Shown here: positions 1-8,143 of the stretch, one piece after another
How the letters are laid out: each line of letters begins with the position of its first letter
How positions within the stretch are numbered: the first letter of the stretch is position 1
From: Polystyrenella longa
GTDB taxonomy: Bacteria > Planctomycetota > Planctomycetia > Planctomycetales > Planctomycetaceae
Assembly: GCF_007750395.1 (NCBI RefSeq)
Contig: NZ_CP036281.1
Location: forward strand, 3,495,001 to 3,559,000
Length of the DNA: 64,000 nucleotides
Direction: 5' to 3'
Notes under the pieces: generated by a model
Seen by the model: only the letters and a program-made list of their open reading frames with translations
The model's database searches: none
What the model was told of the DNA's origin: nothing
Position numbers and translations under genes: made by a program

Positions 1-1587
1 ACAGAAGTTCGTACTCGTGAAGTATGCTACACGGAACGCGAAGATCGTACCCGTGAAGAAACTTATACGGTTAACGTTCCAACTTGGAGTGAAGTCGAAC
101 AGTCTTACACTGTTATGGTTCCCGTTGCTGAAACACGCACCGGAACTCGCAAAGTAAGTCGACCTGTATGGAGTGAAGTCGAACAGACTTACACCGTCAT
201 GGTTCCTGTTGCTGAAACTCGTACCGGAACTCGCAAAGTCAGCCGACCTGTATGGAGTGAAGTCGAACAGACTTACACCGTCATGGTTCCTGTTGCTGAA
301 ACTCGCACCGGTACTCGCAACGTTTGCAAAGCTGTCTGGCGTGACGTCGAACAGACTTACACCGTTATGGTTCCTCACACCGAAACTCGTTCGGCCACCA
401 AACAGGTTTCACGACCTGTCTGGAGCGACGTTGAGTACACTTACACTGTGAATGTTCCTGTTACCGAAACTCGCACCGGAACGAAAAAAGTTTGCAAACC
501 TGTCTGGAGCGAAGTCGAACAGACTTACACCGTCATGGTTCCTCAAACTGAAACACAGACTCGCACTCGCATGGTTTCAACCTGCGTTCCTGTGACCAAA
601 ACTCGTACTGTTTGTCAGGACCAGGGTCACTGGGAAGAGCAAGTTGTCAGCAACGGCTGCAACGCTGGCAGCGGAAGCTGCAACAGCGGATGCAACACTG
701 GCTGTAACAGCGGATGCGACACTGGCTGCAACAGCTGCGACAGTGGTTGCGGAGTCGCCACCACAACTTGCAAAGTCTGGGTTCCTAACGTTGTTCAGTC
801 TGAAGTGGAATACACCGCTTACGAACGTCAGTGCGTTGAAGAATCTTACGAATGTCAGGTTACTGTCTGCAAACCTGAAACTCGCACCAAGACTGTCAAA
901 GTCTGCGAATACGTAACTGAAGAAGTCGCTTACGACTACCAGGTTACTGTCTGCAAAGCAGAAACCCGTACAGGAACTAAGAAAGTCTGCGAATACGTGA
1001 CTGAAGAAGTCGCTTACGACTACCAGGTTACCGTTTGCAAACCAGAAACCCGTACTTGCACCAAGAAAGTGTGCGAATACGTGACTGAACAAGTTGCTTA
1101 CGAATACCAGGTTACTGTTTGCAAACCTGAAACTCGTACCTGCACCAAGAAAGTGTGCGAGTACGTTTGTGAAGAAGTTCCTTACGAATACCAGGTCACT
1201 GTCTGCAAACCTGAAACTCGTACCTGCACTAAGAAAGTGTGCGAGTACGTTTGTGAAGAAGTTCCTTACGAATACCAGGTTACTGTCTGCAAACCTGAAA
1301 CTCGTACCTGCACCAAGAAAGTGTGTGAGTACGTTGCTGAAGAACGCACTCGTACCTGTAACTACACTGTCTGTGTTCCAAAAACTCGTACTGAAGAGTA
1401 CGAAGTAACGACCTACGACTGTGTTGCTAAAGAACGCACCGAAAACTACACCGTGTGTGTTCCAGTTTGCGTCGAAAAAGAAATCGATGTTCAGGTTTGC
1501 CGAATGGTTCCTCAGACTGTTACCCAACAGGTTCCAGTTTGTGGTGGCTGTGGCACTGCCAGCAACAGCGGTTGCGGATGCAACTAA
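1..1587 (+). CDS. YTV-repeat, cysteine-rich cell wall protein (5' partial)
   Basis: The reading frame is open from base 1, so the true start lies left of the window; the ATG at 115 is only an internal Met inside a repeat. The visible 528 residues hold two tandem arrays, both with a 28-residue (84 bp) period. The first array (bases ~1-600) has units ending in EQTYTV with ETRTGTRKV in the middle; the second (bases ~850-1340) has units built on YQVTVCKPETRT and KVCEYV. Between them is a Cys/Asn/Gly/Ser linker (bases ~650-770). This matches the planctomycete YTV repeat family (Pfam YTV), whose members are cysteine-rich proteins reported from planctomycete cell walls. Role inferred: exported structural protein cross-linked through disulfides. 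No catalytic motif is seen. Near-identical repeats suggest recent unit duplication. Confidence 0.85.
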   Translation, partial: TEVRTREVCYTEREDRTREETYTVNVPTWSEVEQSYTVMVPVAETRTGTRKVSRPVWSEVEQTYTVMVPVAETRTGTRKVSRPVWSEVEQTYTVMVPVAETRTGTRNVCKAVWRDVEQTYTVMVPHTETRSATKQVSRPVWSDVEYTYTVNVPVTETRTGTKKVCKPVWSEVEQTYTVMVPQTETQTRTRMVSTCVPVTKTRTVCQDQGHWEEQVVSNGCNAGSGSCNSGCNTGCNSGCDTGCNSCDSGCGVATTTCKVWVPNVVQSEVEYTAYERQCVEESYECQVTVCKPETRTKTVKVCEYVTEEVAYDYQVTVCKAETRTGTKKVCEYVTEEVAYDYQVTVCKPETRTCTKKVCEYVTEQVAYEYQVTVCKPETRTCTKKVCEYVCEEVPYEYQVTVCKPETRTCTKKVCEYVCEEVPYEYQVTVCKPETRTCTKKVCEYVAEERTRTCNYTVCVPKTRTEEYEVTTYDCVAKERTENYTVCVPVCVEKEIDVQVCRMVPQTVTQQVPVCGGCGTASNSGCGCN

Positions 1588-1628
1588 TCAACTTTAGTTG
1601 ATAAACAAGGTTGAACCTAGGTTCAACC
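1587..1628. repeat. Two short inverted repeats after the YTV gene
   Basis: ATCAAC-TTTA-GTTGAT (1587-1602) starts on the last base of the stop codon, and a perfect 20-base palindrome GGTTGAACCTAGGTTCAACC follows at 1609-1628. Both precede the terminator hairpin at 1641. They could stabilise the mRNA 3' end or bind a dimeric protein; the sequence does not decide between these. Confidence 0.5.
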
Positions 1629-1640
1629 CGATAGCATAGG

Positions 1641-1680
1641 AAGAACCTCACATCCTCGGGTGTGGGGTTCTTTTCTTTTA
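1641..1680 (+). terminator. Rho-independent terminator of the YTV gene
   Basis: A 12-bp stem (1641-1652 with 1661-1672, one G-T wobble) with an 8-base loop runs into TTTTCTTTTA. It lies 54 bases after the YTV stop codon in the right orientation. Confidence 0.85.
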
Positions 1681-1769
1681 CCCCCCTGCTCTAAACGGCC
1701 TGCTCCGCTCTTCTTTTTGAATCTATCATTTGATTACTCTGGACACCCCTGACCTGCCATTCTGCCCTT

Positions 1770-1799
1770 TTGTGGACGAACACAGGCTACGGATATAAT
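1770..1799 (+). promoter_or_regulatory. Possible promoter for the TPR gene
   Basis: A perfect TATAAT at 1794-1799 lies 95 bases before the TPR gene start. The best -35 partner is TTGTGG (1770-1775) with an 18-base spacer, a weak match to TTGACA. Confidence 0.35.
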
Positions 1800-1893
1800 A
1801 AATCGCACTATCCTTGAGCCACATCATTCCCTATCTTGAAAGAGGTTCTCTGGTTAATCATCCGGCTCTCTTTTACTCGTCGATCATAGACAT

Positions 1894-4380
1894 ATGCGAC
1901 TTTCCGCTGGCTTATTTAGTTTGATATTGAGCGTCCCGCTCTTTCTGTCGGCACCCATTTCTGCATGGGCACTGGATCAGAACCTTGCACGGTTTACCGC
2001 CGACCTTCGACGACAGCAACTGTTCCCTCTAGCTGAGACCTATTGCCAGCAGCGATTGCAGGATGAAAACCTTGCTGACGATCTCCGAATTCAACTGACC
2101 GTCGAACTAGCACGGACCTTTACACAACACGCATCGACAGTTTCGCTAGAAGATAAATCCTCGCTCTATGAGCGGGCAGACCAGATTCTCACCGACTACT
2201 CCTCAAAAGAGTTAAACGAACTTCAGAAGCTGTACTTACATGTAAACCAGCTCTTGATGCGACTTACTGAAGGAGAAGCGAGTTACTGGCAGGCAGAACT
2301 CTCCAATACTGAAGAGAGCCGCATCTCGGCCAGTGAAACACTGGCCAAAGCGATTGAGCCCGCGATCGCATTAATTTCGTCGACCAAAGACTGGTCGAGC
2401 GCTCGGATTTTCACAGCCAACGCAACAAAACCCACCGTGCTGAACTATGAAGAACTCCTGTTGCTGCAGAGAGATTTCCGACTGGATGTCGCCCGATCCA
2501 TTTTGCGAAAAGCGACATTACAGCGGGAATTGCGTCCAGACATTCTGGAACCGACCGACTTAAAGACCAACTTACCGGAACTTGCTGAAGACTGGCGAAC
2601 CTCCACTGAATTAGTGAATGTCTTTCAAAAACAGTCTGAGTTTCTCGATTTATATTTCCAGTCACATTTGATCGAAGCCGACTGGGAACTGCTTCTAGGT
2701 CGGTACGAGGCATTCGAGAGTCGCATCATCATGCTGCGACAGCGTTCTGTCCCTCCCCTTATTGAAACAGAAATTGTCACGCGCGAAGCGAGAGCGCTAT
2801 TACAACAAAACAAAATCGTAGAAGCGGCAAAGCGATTGCACCAATATCAACAGTCGGGGGCAGCGAGTACTCCGGAACTTGAATACATGACGATCCGCTC
2901 ATTCCTGGAACTGGCCCGCATCGCGGAACAGAAGAAAGATCCCGATCTTCGTTCAAAGTTGATCGAAAACATTGAAGCTCGCCTTCTCGTAATCCCCTCG
3001 GGGTACTGGGCACAAAGAGCACAACAGCTTTTTAACCAGACCGAACAAGAGATTAACTACGGTGCTGACCTGCAGAACTTAGTCAACCAAGGCTCCGAGC
3101 TATCTCGATCCGAAAAGCCGGATGAAGCAATTCAAGTATACAAAAAAGCGGTCGAACTCGCTCGGGAAAGAGATCAGGGCCCCCTTCAGGCTGAGTTGTT
3201 ATATCGACTGGGAATTGTTCAGTACAACGTGAAATCGTATGAGGATGCTGAAGCAACGTTTCGAGAAATCCTTACGGAATTACCAGAGTCTGATTTCCAC
3301 GCTCAAGCACACTTGATGCTCGCTTATTGCATCGGGCAGCGTGGTGACTTGTCCGCCTCAATCAAGCTGCTGAGAGAACATCGAGAGAAATTTGCTGAAT
3401 CTCCGACTCTCAACGACGCGACCTTGCTATTGGCTCAACTTGAGACAGGGGCTGAAGAGTATGCGTCTGCCATGGAACATTATCGATTGCTACTGGAAAC
3501 CACCCTCGCCAATGACAAACTGTTGGATTCCTTACTGCAAGTCTATCAGCAAATGTCTCGAAGCGAGCAAATTACACCTGAGATCGCAACAAAGTTGTTG
3601 CATCAATTTAGAGAAGACTTTCCAGGGTCATTACAAACGGTCACTGAACTCAATCTGAGTCACCAGGCAAAAATACGTCTCATTCTAGCGGAACTGACTC
3701 TCAAGATCCCACCTGAAGAAAACAGCCAGGTTCAGGATTTGCTCCAGCCACTCCTCGAAAAAGAGAATTACGATTCTCCAGCTTTCACGCCGAGTCGATC
3801 ACAGATCGGTTCGCTGTACTCCCAGTACCTCATGAGTGGATCATTCAAACGCCAGCAATTCGATGAGATTTCGGACTTACCGATCAGTTTAAAGCTCGAC
3901 TTGTTCCGGCACTTGATTGCGACTCCACGGGATGAAGCGACGTATCACTCCCTGAAAGATATTCTCGAACGTCAGCTGCAACAGCAGAAGGCGGAATTGC
4001 CACCAGAGGATCGGCGAGATTTTCTTACCAATGTTTTGATGCAAAAATATCGAGACTGGGATACCGTCACCAGTCTGGAAGAACTAACGGAGTTGGAACT
4101 CAAGCTGGAGTTACCTTCGTCTCAAACGCGTGAGATCGCGTTAATGTTATCTGAGACGAATGATCCACCGCGTCAGGAATCGGCACGTCAGCACTGGAAG
4201 CGGCTGGAAAGTCAATTTGAAGCAGGGGGAGAACCTTGGTTCGAAGCGAGATACTATCAGGTTAATCTATTAAACAAGTTGAACCGATCGAGTAAAGCCG
4301 AAAAGCTGAAACGGCTTACGCTACTGCTTCATCAATTCCCCAAAGACTCGATATGGAAAGAGCGTTTCCAATCGTTATAG
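1894..4380 (+). CDS. Secreted tetratricopeptide-repeat protein
   Basis: 828 residues starting with a classic signal peptide (MRLSAGLFSLILSVPLFLSA, cleavage near AWA). The rest is nearly all alpha-helical. Recognisable TPR units lie at about residues 390-500, with the typical pattern of a Leu/Tyr/Gly consensus followed by Ala and Pro at unit ends (for example the segment around EAIQVYKKAVELA and YEDAEATFREIL). No enzymatic motif is seen. TPR proteins are scaffolds for protein-protein contact, so a periplasmic or envelope-associated assembly or degradation scaffold is inferred. It stands alone, between the YTV wall protein and a minus-strand cluster of secreted proteins. The start ATG has no strong Shine-Dalgarno, but the signal peptide begins exactly there. 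Confidence 0.8.
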   Translation: MRLSAGLFSLILSVPLFLSAPISAWALDQNLARFTADLRRQQLFPLAETYCQQRLQDENLADDLRIQLTVELARTFTQHASTVSLEDKSSLYERADQILTDYSSKELNELQKLYLHVNQLLMRLTEGEASYWQAELSNTEESRISASETLAKAIEPAIALISSTKDWSSARIFTANATKPTVLNYEELLLLQRDFRLDVARSILRKATLQRELRPDILEPTDLKTNLPELAEDWRTSTELVNVFQKQSEFLDLYFQSHLIEADWELLLGRYEAFESRIIMLRQRSVPPLIETEIVTREARALLQQNKIVEAAKRLHQYQQSGAASTPELEYMTIRSFLELARIAEQKKDPDLRSKLIENIEARLLVIPSGYWAQRAQQLFNQTEQEINYGADLQNLVNQGSELSRSEKPDEAIQVYKKAVELARERDQGPLQAELLYRLGIVQYNVKSYEDAEATFREILTELPESDFHAQAHLMLAYCIGQRGDLSASIKLLREHREKFAESPTLNDATLLLAQLETGAEEYASAMEHYRLLLETTLANDKLLDSLLQVYQQMSRSEQITPEIATKLLHQFREDFPGSLQTVTELNLSHQAKIRLILAELTLKIPPEENSQVQDLLQPLLEKENYDSPAFTPSRSQIGSLYSQYLMSGSFKRQQFDEISDLPISLKLDLFRHLIATPRDEATYHSLKDILERQLQQQKAELPPEDRRDFLTNVLMQKYRDWDTVTSLEELTELELKLELPSSQTREIALMLSETNDPPRQESARQHWKRLESQFEAGGEPWFEARYYQVNLLNKLNRSSKAEKLKRLTLLLHQFPKDSIWKERFQSL

Positions 4381-4799
4381 AGGCGAGCTTAACCCGCGAT
4401 TCTTCGACCTTACATAATAAAAGAAGATGGCATCAAATTACATGATGCCATCTTCCAGGAGCAAGGCAGGATTCGGAGATGAGGTAAAAATCGAGTTACT
4501 ATTCGAGCTATCCACTTTGAATTAGCATTTCCCAATCACACGCGATTGAGAAATTCCGAGGACAGGTTTGAATGCATCTCCTCAGTAACTCAGTTTGTTT
4601 CGGATAACCCTCGTTTAGGGATCGTTCTGCAAGATGCATTTGCATCCGGGTCAATCGATACCTTGAAATCGAGAGTTATTCCCGTTTAGCGGTTTCCAGG
4701 CCCGCTGTAGACATACTTTGTTCTTATTGGCACCACTTCATCCTTGTTCGCGCCAATGTGCTTCATTCAAGAACTCATGATCGTGATCAGCGAATTAAC
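4381..4799. other. Convergent intergenic region with terminator
   Basis: 419 bases between convergent genes. Apart from the hairpin at 4423-4455 and a small inverted repeat GATGCA-TT-TGCATC near 4631-4645, I see no gene or RNA on either strand. Confidence 0.6.
4412..4455 (-). terminator. Strong terminator hairpin, T-tract on minus strand
   Basis: A perfect 13-bp stem (4423-4435 with 4443-4455, arms GAAGATGGCATCA / TGATGCCATCTTC) with a 7-base loop. Read on the minus strand it is followed by TTTTATTATG, so it should stop transcription arriving from the secreted-protein gene at 4800-5561. It also sits 42 bases after the TPR gene stop and may serve both. Confidence 0.75.
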
Positions 4800-5561
4800 T
4801 TAGTAAGAAACCGATCGTAGCAGGTCAGGAGTTGTCTGCCGTACTTGAGGTTCGGGAGGCACTTCCGTAGGGTTGCTTTTGATCGACGGACTATTCGCTG
4901 GCGCTTCCGAAGGAGTCACAGTACCCTCGTAAGTTGCATCAGTGTAGATAACTTCTCCCTGGTAACAGGGAGCACCTGAACCGTATTGCGATCCGTAGCC
5001 ATAGCCGGAACCGTAGCCAACAGGTCGTCGGTACCCGTATTCCCGCTGATGCCACTGACTTGGAACAGGTACCGGAGGTAGCATCCAAGGCTTAGCATGC
5101 CAGGTCGGGACTCGCTGGTATGTGAAACCGAGTTGGGTTGTGTCGGTCGGCTGGTAAACCATCGGGAATCGTTGCATCGGTCCCGGGTGATTAATACCGT
5201 GCACAGAATCGGGCCAGCGTTTCAGATAAGAGACGGGCGTATGCTGAATATAGTTGCGAATAGGGCGTCCCCAACCTGCATCGGCTGGATATTTATTGCA
5301 CCATCCATCTTTTTCACAGCCACCTTCACAGGCACCGCTATAACAGTTGGGGCAGCCCCCTTCGACGTATCCCCCTTCGACATAACCACCGTATTCCACG
5401 GAAGCTCCTTCGAAGGAGAGTAACTGTGGTTCGCCGGTATAGTTCGAGTCGGCAATTCGTGCTACACCTTCATCCGCCGAAGCAGTGGTGTATACACCGA
5501 GTATAGCGACAGACAGTGCTGTCAGTAGAACTCGGTTCTTATGTTTGAAAAATTTCTTCAT
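4800..5561 (-). CDS. Small secreted Gly/Tyr/Pro-rich protein with GVARI motif
   Basis: 253 residues from the ATG at 5561, which is preceded by AGGA at 8 bases; an in-frame ATG 8 codons upstream is less likely because the signal peptide MKKFFKHKNRVLLTALSV begins at 5561. After the cleavage site comes GVARIAD, a motif shared with the next secreted protein at 5841-6770. The body contains a tandem GGYVEGG repeat, a short Cys cluster (CPNCYSGACEGGC), a conserved-looking central part with many Trp, Pro and His, and a Gly-Tyr repeat (GYGSGYGYGSQYGSG). I do not recognise an enzyme family. It resembles short exported proteins restricted to planctomycetes; an envelope or matrix role is inferred. Confidence 0.7.
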   Translation of the reverse strand: MKKFFKHKNRVLLTALSVAILGVYTTASADEGVARIADSNYTGEPQLLSFEGASVEYGGYVEGGYVEGGCPNCYSGACEGGCEKDGWCNKYPADAGWGRPIRNYIQHTPVSYLKRWPDSVHGINHPGPMQRFPMVYQPTDTTQLGFTYQRVPTWHAKPWMLPPVPVPSQWHQREYGYRRPVGYGSGYGYGSQYGSGAPCYQGEVIYTDATYEGTVTPSEAPANSPSIKSNPTEVPPEPQVRQTTPDLLRSVSY

Positions 5562-5779
5562 GGTTCTAATCCTGTCTTCTTCCATGAGAATGAAAGTGAT
5601 GTCTCTGTAAGGAATGACTGTCGAGCGTTAAGGTTTATGAGATCCATGTGCCCGACAGGCGGTCGAGAATCACTAAACATGATTTCGACGGTTCTTTGTA
5701 TCTATACACCCGATTGACGGGAGTTTTATCGTGTTCTGCTTTGTGCCAACTGGCTTACCAACAAACATGACCGGTTAAA

Positions 5780-5823
5780 CGTCGGTGCAGCAACACTGTG
5801 TACCAGGTAAGCTGGCACCGACG
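5780..5823 (-). terminator. Hairpin between the two secreted-protein genes
   Basis: A 9-bp perfect inverted repeat CGTCGGTGC (5780-5788) / GCACCGACG (5815-5823) lies 17 bases downstream of the stop of the 5841-6770 gene on the minus strand, followed by GTTTAACC. There is no long T-run, so it could be a weak terminator or an RNA-stability element. Confidence 0.5.
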
Positions 5824-5840
5824 CTTCTATGGAACTCAAA

Positions 5841-6770
5841 TTACGGACTGTTAGGAGGAGCCACGCGGGAAATACGTGTCAGGCGGCTGGAGGGAACTCC
5901 CCAGCTGTAGTTGTAAGCCTGTTTCACATTCGGTGCGAGAGGCACAGATACGGGAACTCCGTACGCTTGAGCAGCGTAAACGCTACCATCACGTTGGTCG
6001 AATTGCTGTGGGTTGGCAGAATAAATCATGTCGTAACAACCAACTGGTGGTGTTCCTTGTCCGCCGCTACCTTCTGGACAGAAGTAGCTGTGTTTGTTTC
6101 CATTCACGAAGAGCTGACGGAACCCACGATCAATGCTATTACAAAAGTGGGAAGCCAATCTTCGGCTCTGAGCCTGGTTCCGCCCCATGAATCGGCAGCT
6201 GGCACGGTGGTAGGCATCACAGAATCCACCTTTGCATGAGTTACATGAGTCGCAATTACCGTCACAACTTCCATTACATCCATTATTATAGCCACCAGCA
6301 TCGCAACCTCCGTTGCAGCCACCTGTGGATGAATCACATCCACAGTTCGTCCCGATTGCGCAGGAATCGCAACTGGTACAGGAATCACATGGCATTTCTG
6401 GAAGGCAAGTGGTGTAAGCTACACCGCAGTCTTCAGGGCAACCGCATATGGGCTCTGGACATCCACAGACGGGCTCAGGGCAACCGCAATCGACAACCGG
6501 ACAAGCTTCTGGACAAGCACAGTTTGCTTCAGGACAGCCACAATCGGCAACCGGAGGGAACTCTGTAGAACAACAGGCAGATGAGTCGCCACAACTGTCG
6601 CAAGCAGGCGCCTGCATAAGGTGACTGGTGAATCCGGTCTGCTGGATCGCTTGAGTCCCTTGATCGCTGATTCGAGCGACACCTGATTCATTACCCGCGT
6701 TTACCTGGACTTGAAGTAACATAGTCGTCAGAAGCATTAAAGCTCCTGTGAAAATCTGTTTTGTATTCAT
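5841..6770 (-). CDS. Secreted cysteine-rich protein with CGCPEP repeats
   Basis: 309 residues with a signal peptide (MNTKQIFTGALMLLTTMLL...NAG) followed by GVARISD, the same motif as in the neighbour at 4800-5561. Residues ~65-115 are a short tandem array of CGCPEP/CACPEA units; residues ~120-185 are a Cys/Asn/Ser/Gly-rich stretch of the type CNGSCDGNCDSCNSC; the C-terminal ~115 residues are a more ordinary domain (FCDAYHRASCRFMGRNQ onward). More than 40 cysteines in an exported protein point to a disulfide-rich structural role. The Cys/Asn/Ser composition is like the linker of the YTV protein 5 kb away. GAGG lies 10 bases before the ATG. Function unknown. Confidence 0.7.
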   Translation of the reverse strand: MNTKQIFTGALMLLTTMLLQVQVNAGNESGVARISDQGTQAIQQTGFTSHLMQAPACDSCGDSSACCSTEFPPVADCGCPEANCACPEACPVVDCGCPEPVCGCPEPICGCPEDCGVAYTTCLPEMPCDSCTSCDSCAIGTNCGCDSSTGGCNGGCDAGGYNNGCNGSCDGNCDSCNSCKGGFCDAYHRASCRFMGRNQAQSRRLASHFCNSIDRGFRQLFVNGNKHSYFCPEGSGGQGTPPVGCYDMIYSANPQQFDQRDGSVYAAQAYGVPVSVPLAPNVKQAYNYSWGVPSSRLTRISRVAPPNSP

Positions 6771-6986
6771 TGAATTAAGACCTCATTTTTATGGAGGAAA
6801 TGTCTGCTTAAGAATTATGTCAAATACAGGTTTTATCCGAACTTCCTGTCGCCTACATGCGATTTCAGGATCGGTTGGACTCACTCGGTGGCATACATGC
6901 GGTCGCTCAATGAGATAATCAACCAGGTTTTGCTGACTCCACCGACACCCGTTACGATTGTACAAGGCTCGCCAGATCGGCGCGAT

Positions 6987-7478
6987 TTACCATTTGGGAT
7001 GGAACAGAGCGAACGGACTGATTTCGCTGTGATACTTCACATCCACCATCGTTCCCTGTAGTTTCCAATGCTCTTGGGAATGAATTCCAAACGGAGTCCA
7101 AATCCAACCACCATGAACTCGGTAGCTGTAAGGACCGTACATCGCACGATAACGGTGCGGGTACAACATTTCGTGTGGATCCATCGCCTGGTTGGTGATC
7201 ACAGTCGAACCGACGCGAGCCGGTACAAACGGTGATGGGCTCGGATACAAGGGTGCGTTCAAGTAGGGATACCCATCTGAGGCCGTATGGACTCCCCCCA
7301 TTTGGGACGGAGGACCATCGATGTGATGAGGTATTGGTTGAGACACCGTTTGCATACGAGAAATGGGAACGGGTTGCGTTGGTCGGTAAACGACCTGATC
7401 CGCAGCCTGTGCGGTGAGTGACCAGACGCTGAGGATCATCCCTGTCAGCATGGCCAGTTTTAATTCTAAACGAGGCAT
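6987..7478 (-). CDS. Small secreted protein, planctomycete type
   Basis: 163 residues; AAGGAG lies 6 bases before the ATG at 7478, fixing the start. Signal peptide to about residue 25 (cleavage after AQA). The mature part is rich in Pro, His and Tyr and ends in an aromatic-rich segment (YSYRVHGGWIWTPFGIHSQ) close to the C-terminus. No domain recognised. It is the most upstream of three minus-strand secreted-protein genes; spacing of 216 and 279 bases and the separate hairpin after the middle gene suggest individually controlled genes rather than one operon. Confidence 0.65.
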   Translation of the reverse strand: MPRLELKLAMLTGMILSVWSLTAQAADQVVYRPTQPVPISRMQTVSQPIPHHIDGPPSQMGGVHTASDGYPYLNAPLYPSPSPFVPARVGSTVITNQAMDPHEMLYPHRYRAMYGPYSYRVHGGWIWTPFGIHSQEHWKLQGTMVDVKYHSEISPFALFHPKW

Positions 7479-8143
7479 TTCATACTCCTTCCTGCCAATA
7501 TTGTCCCGGAGAGATTCAACTCGGGTCCGATCTTCGCCAGTTTGCTCCGAACTGGTTTCGACCTGTAACAGGACCTTTTGGATTCCGGGATGTTCAATTA
7601 TTCGGCTGGTAGCGATTCAATCGGTGAATCATTATGCATGCTCGATAGCGATTACACCCCTGATTCCACTGGGGGGGGCAGTGCAACAGTCACAACCCTG
7701 AAAGGTATAAAAGTTTGCCACAAGGCAGTACAACCCGGACCCTTCAGCTCAACCACAAATCCGCTATAATCCGAATACTTTGACATTTCGAAGAGATTGA
7801 AGAGAATGGGTTTCGCGTCCGATTTGTAGGGAGAAGGGGGTAGCTTGCCGAACCTTTGTTTTCATTCGTCTCAGGCAAAACCCTTTAAAACACGGATTTC
7901 ACAGCTTCAACAGGGCAGTCGGGACCAAAGAGAATGGCGGAATAAGCATAAACACCACGCCTGAAGCCTCCCTGTTTGGCACGGACAAATTCAATTGTAT
8001 TTGGGGCAGATGATCGTGGGTAAAGCTGTCAGCATGGCAATGTCAGGTTCGACTCCCTTTCTTAATGATCTCCAGATCGAAAACCAAAACTCAGTTATAG
8101 TAACAAGCAGAATTCGTCACCGGATTCTCAAAGGAAAACACCG
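7479..8143. other. Divergent intergenic region before the topoisomerase genes
   Basis: 665 bases between the secreted-protein gene and the topoisomerase A gene. A TATAAT at 7765-7770 on the plus strand is the best -10 candidate seen, with a poor -35. Short reading frames here have no coding character. No hairpin RNA recognised. Confidence 0.4.

Noticed and set aside
577-1527. 316-codon open frame on the minus strand across the YTV gene
   Set aside because: It mirrors the repeat codons of the plus-strand gene and has Phe/Ser/Asn-rich repetitive sequence with no ribosome site; it is a shadow of the repeat.
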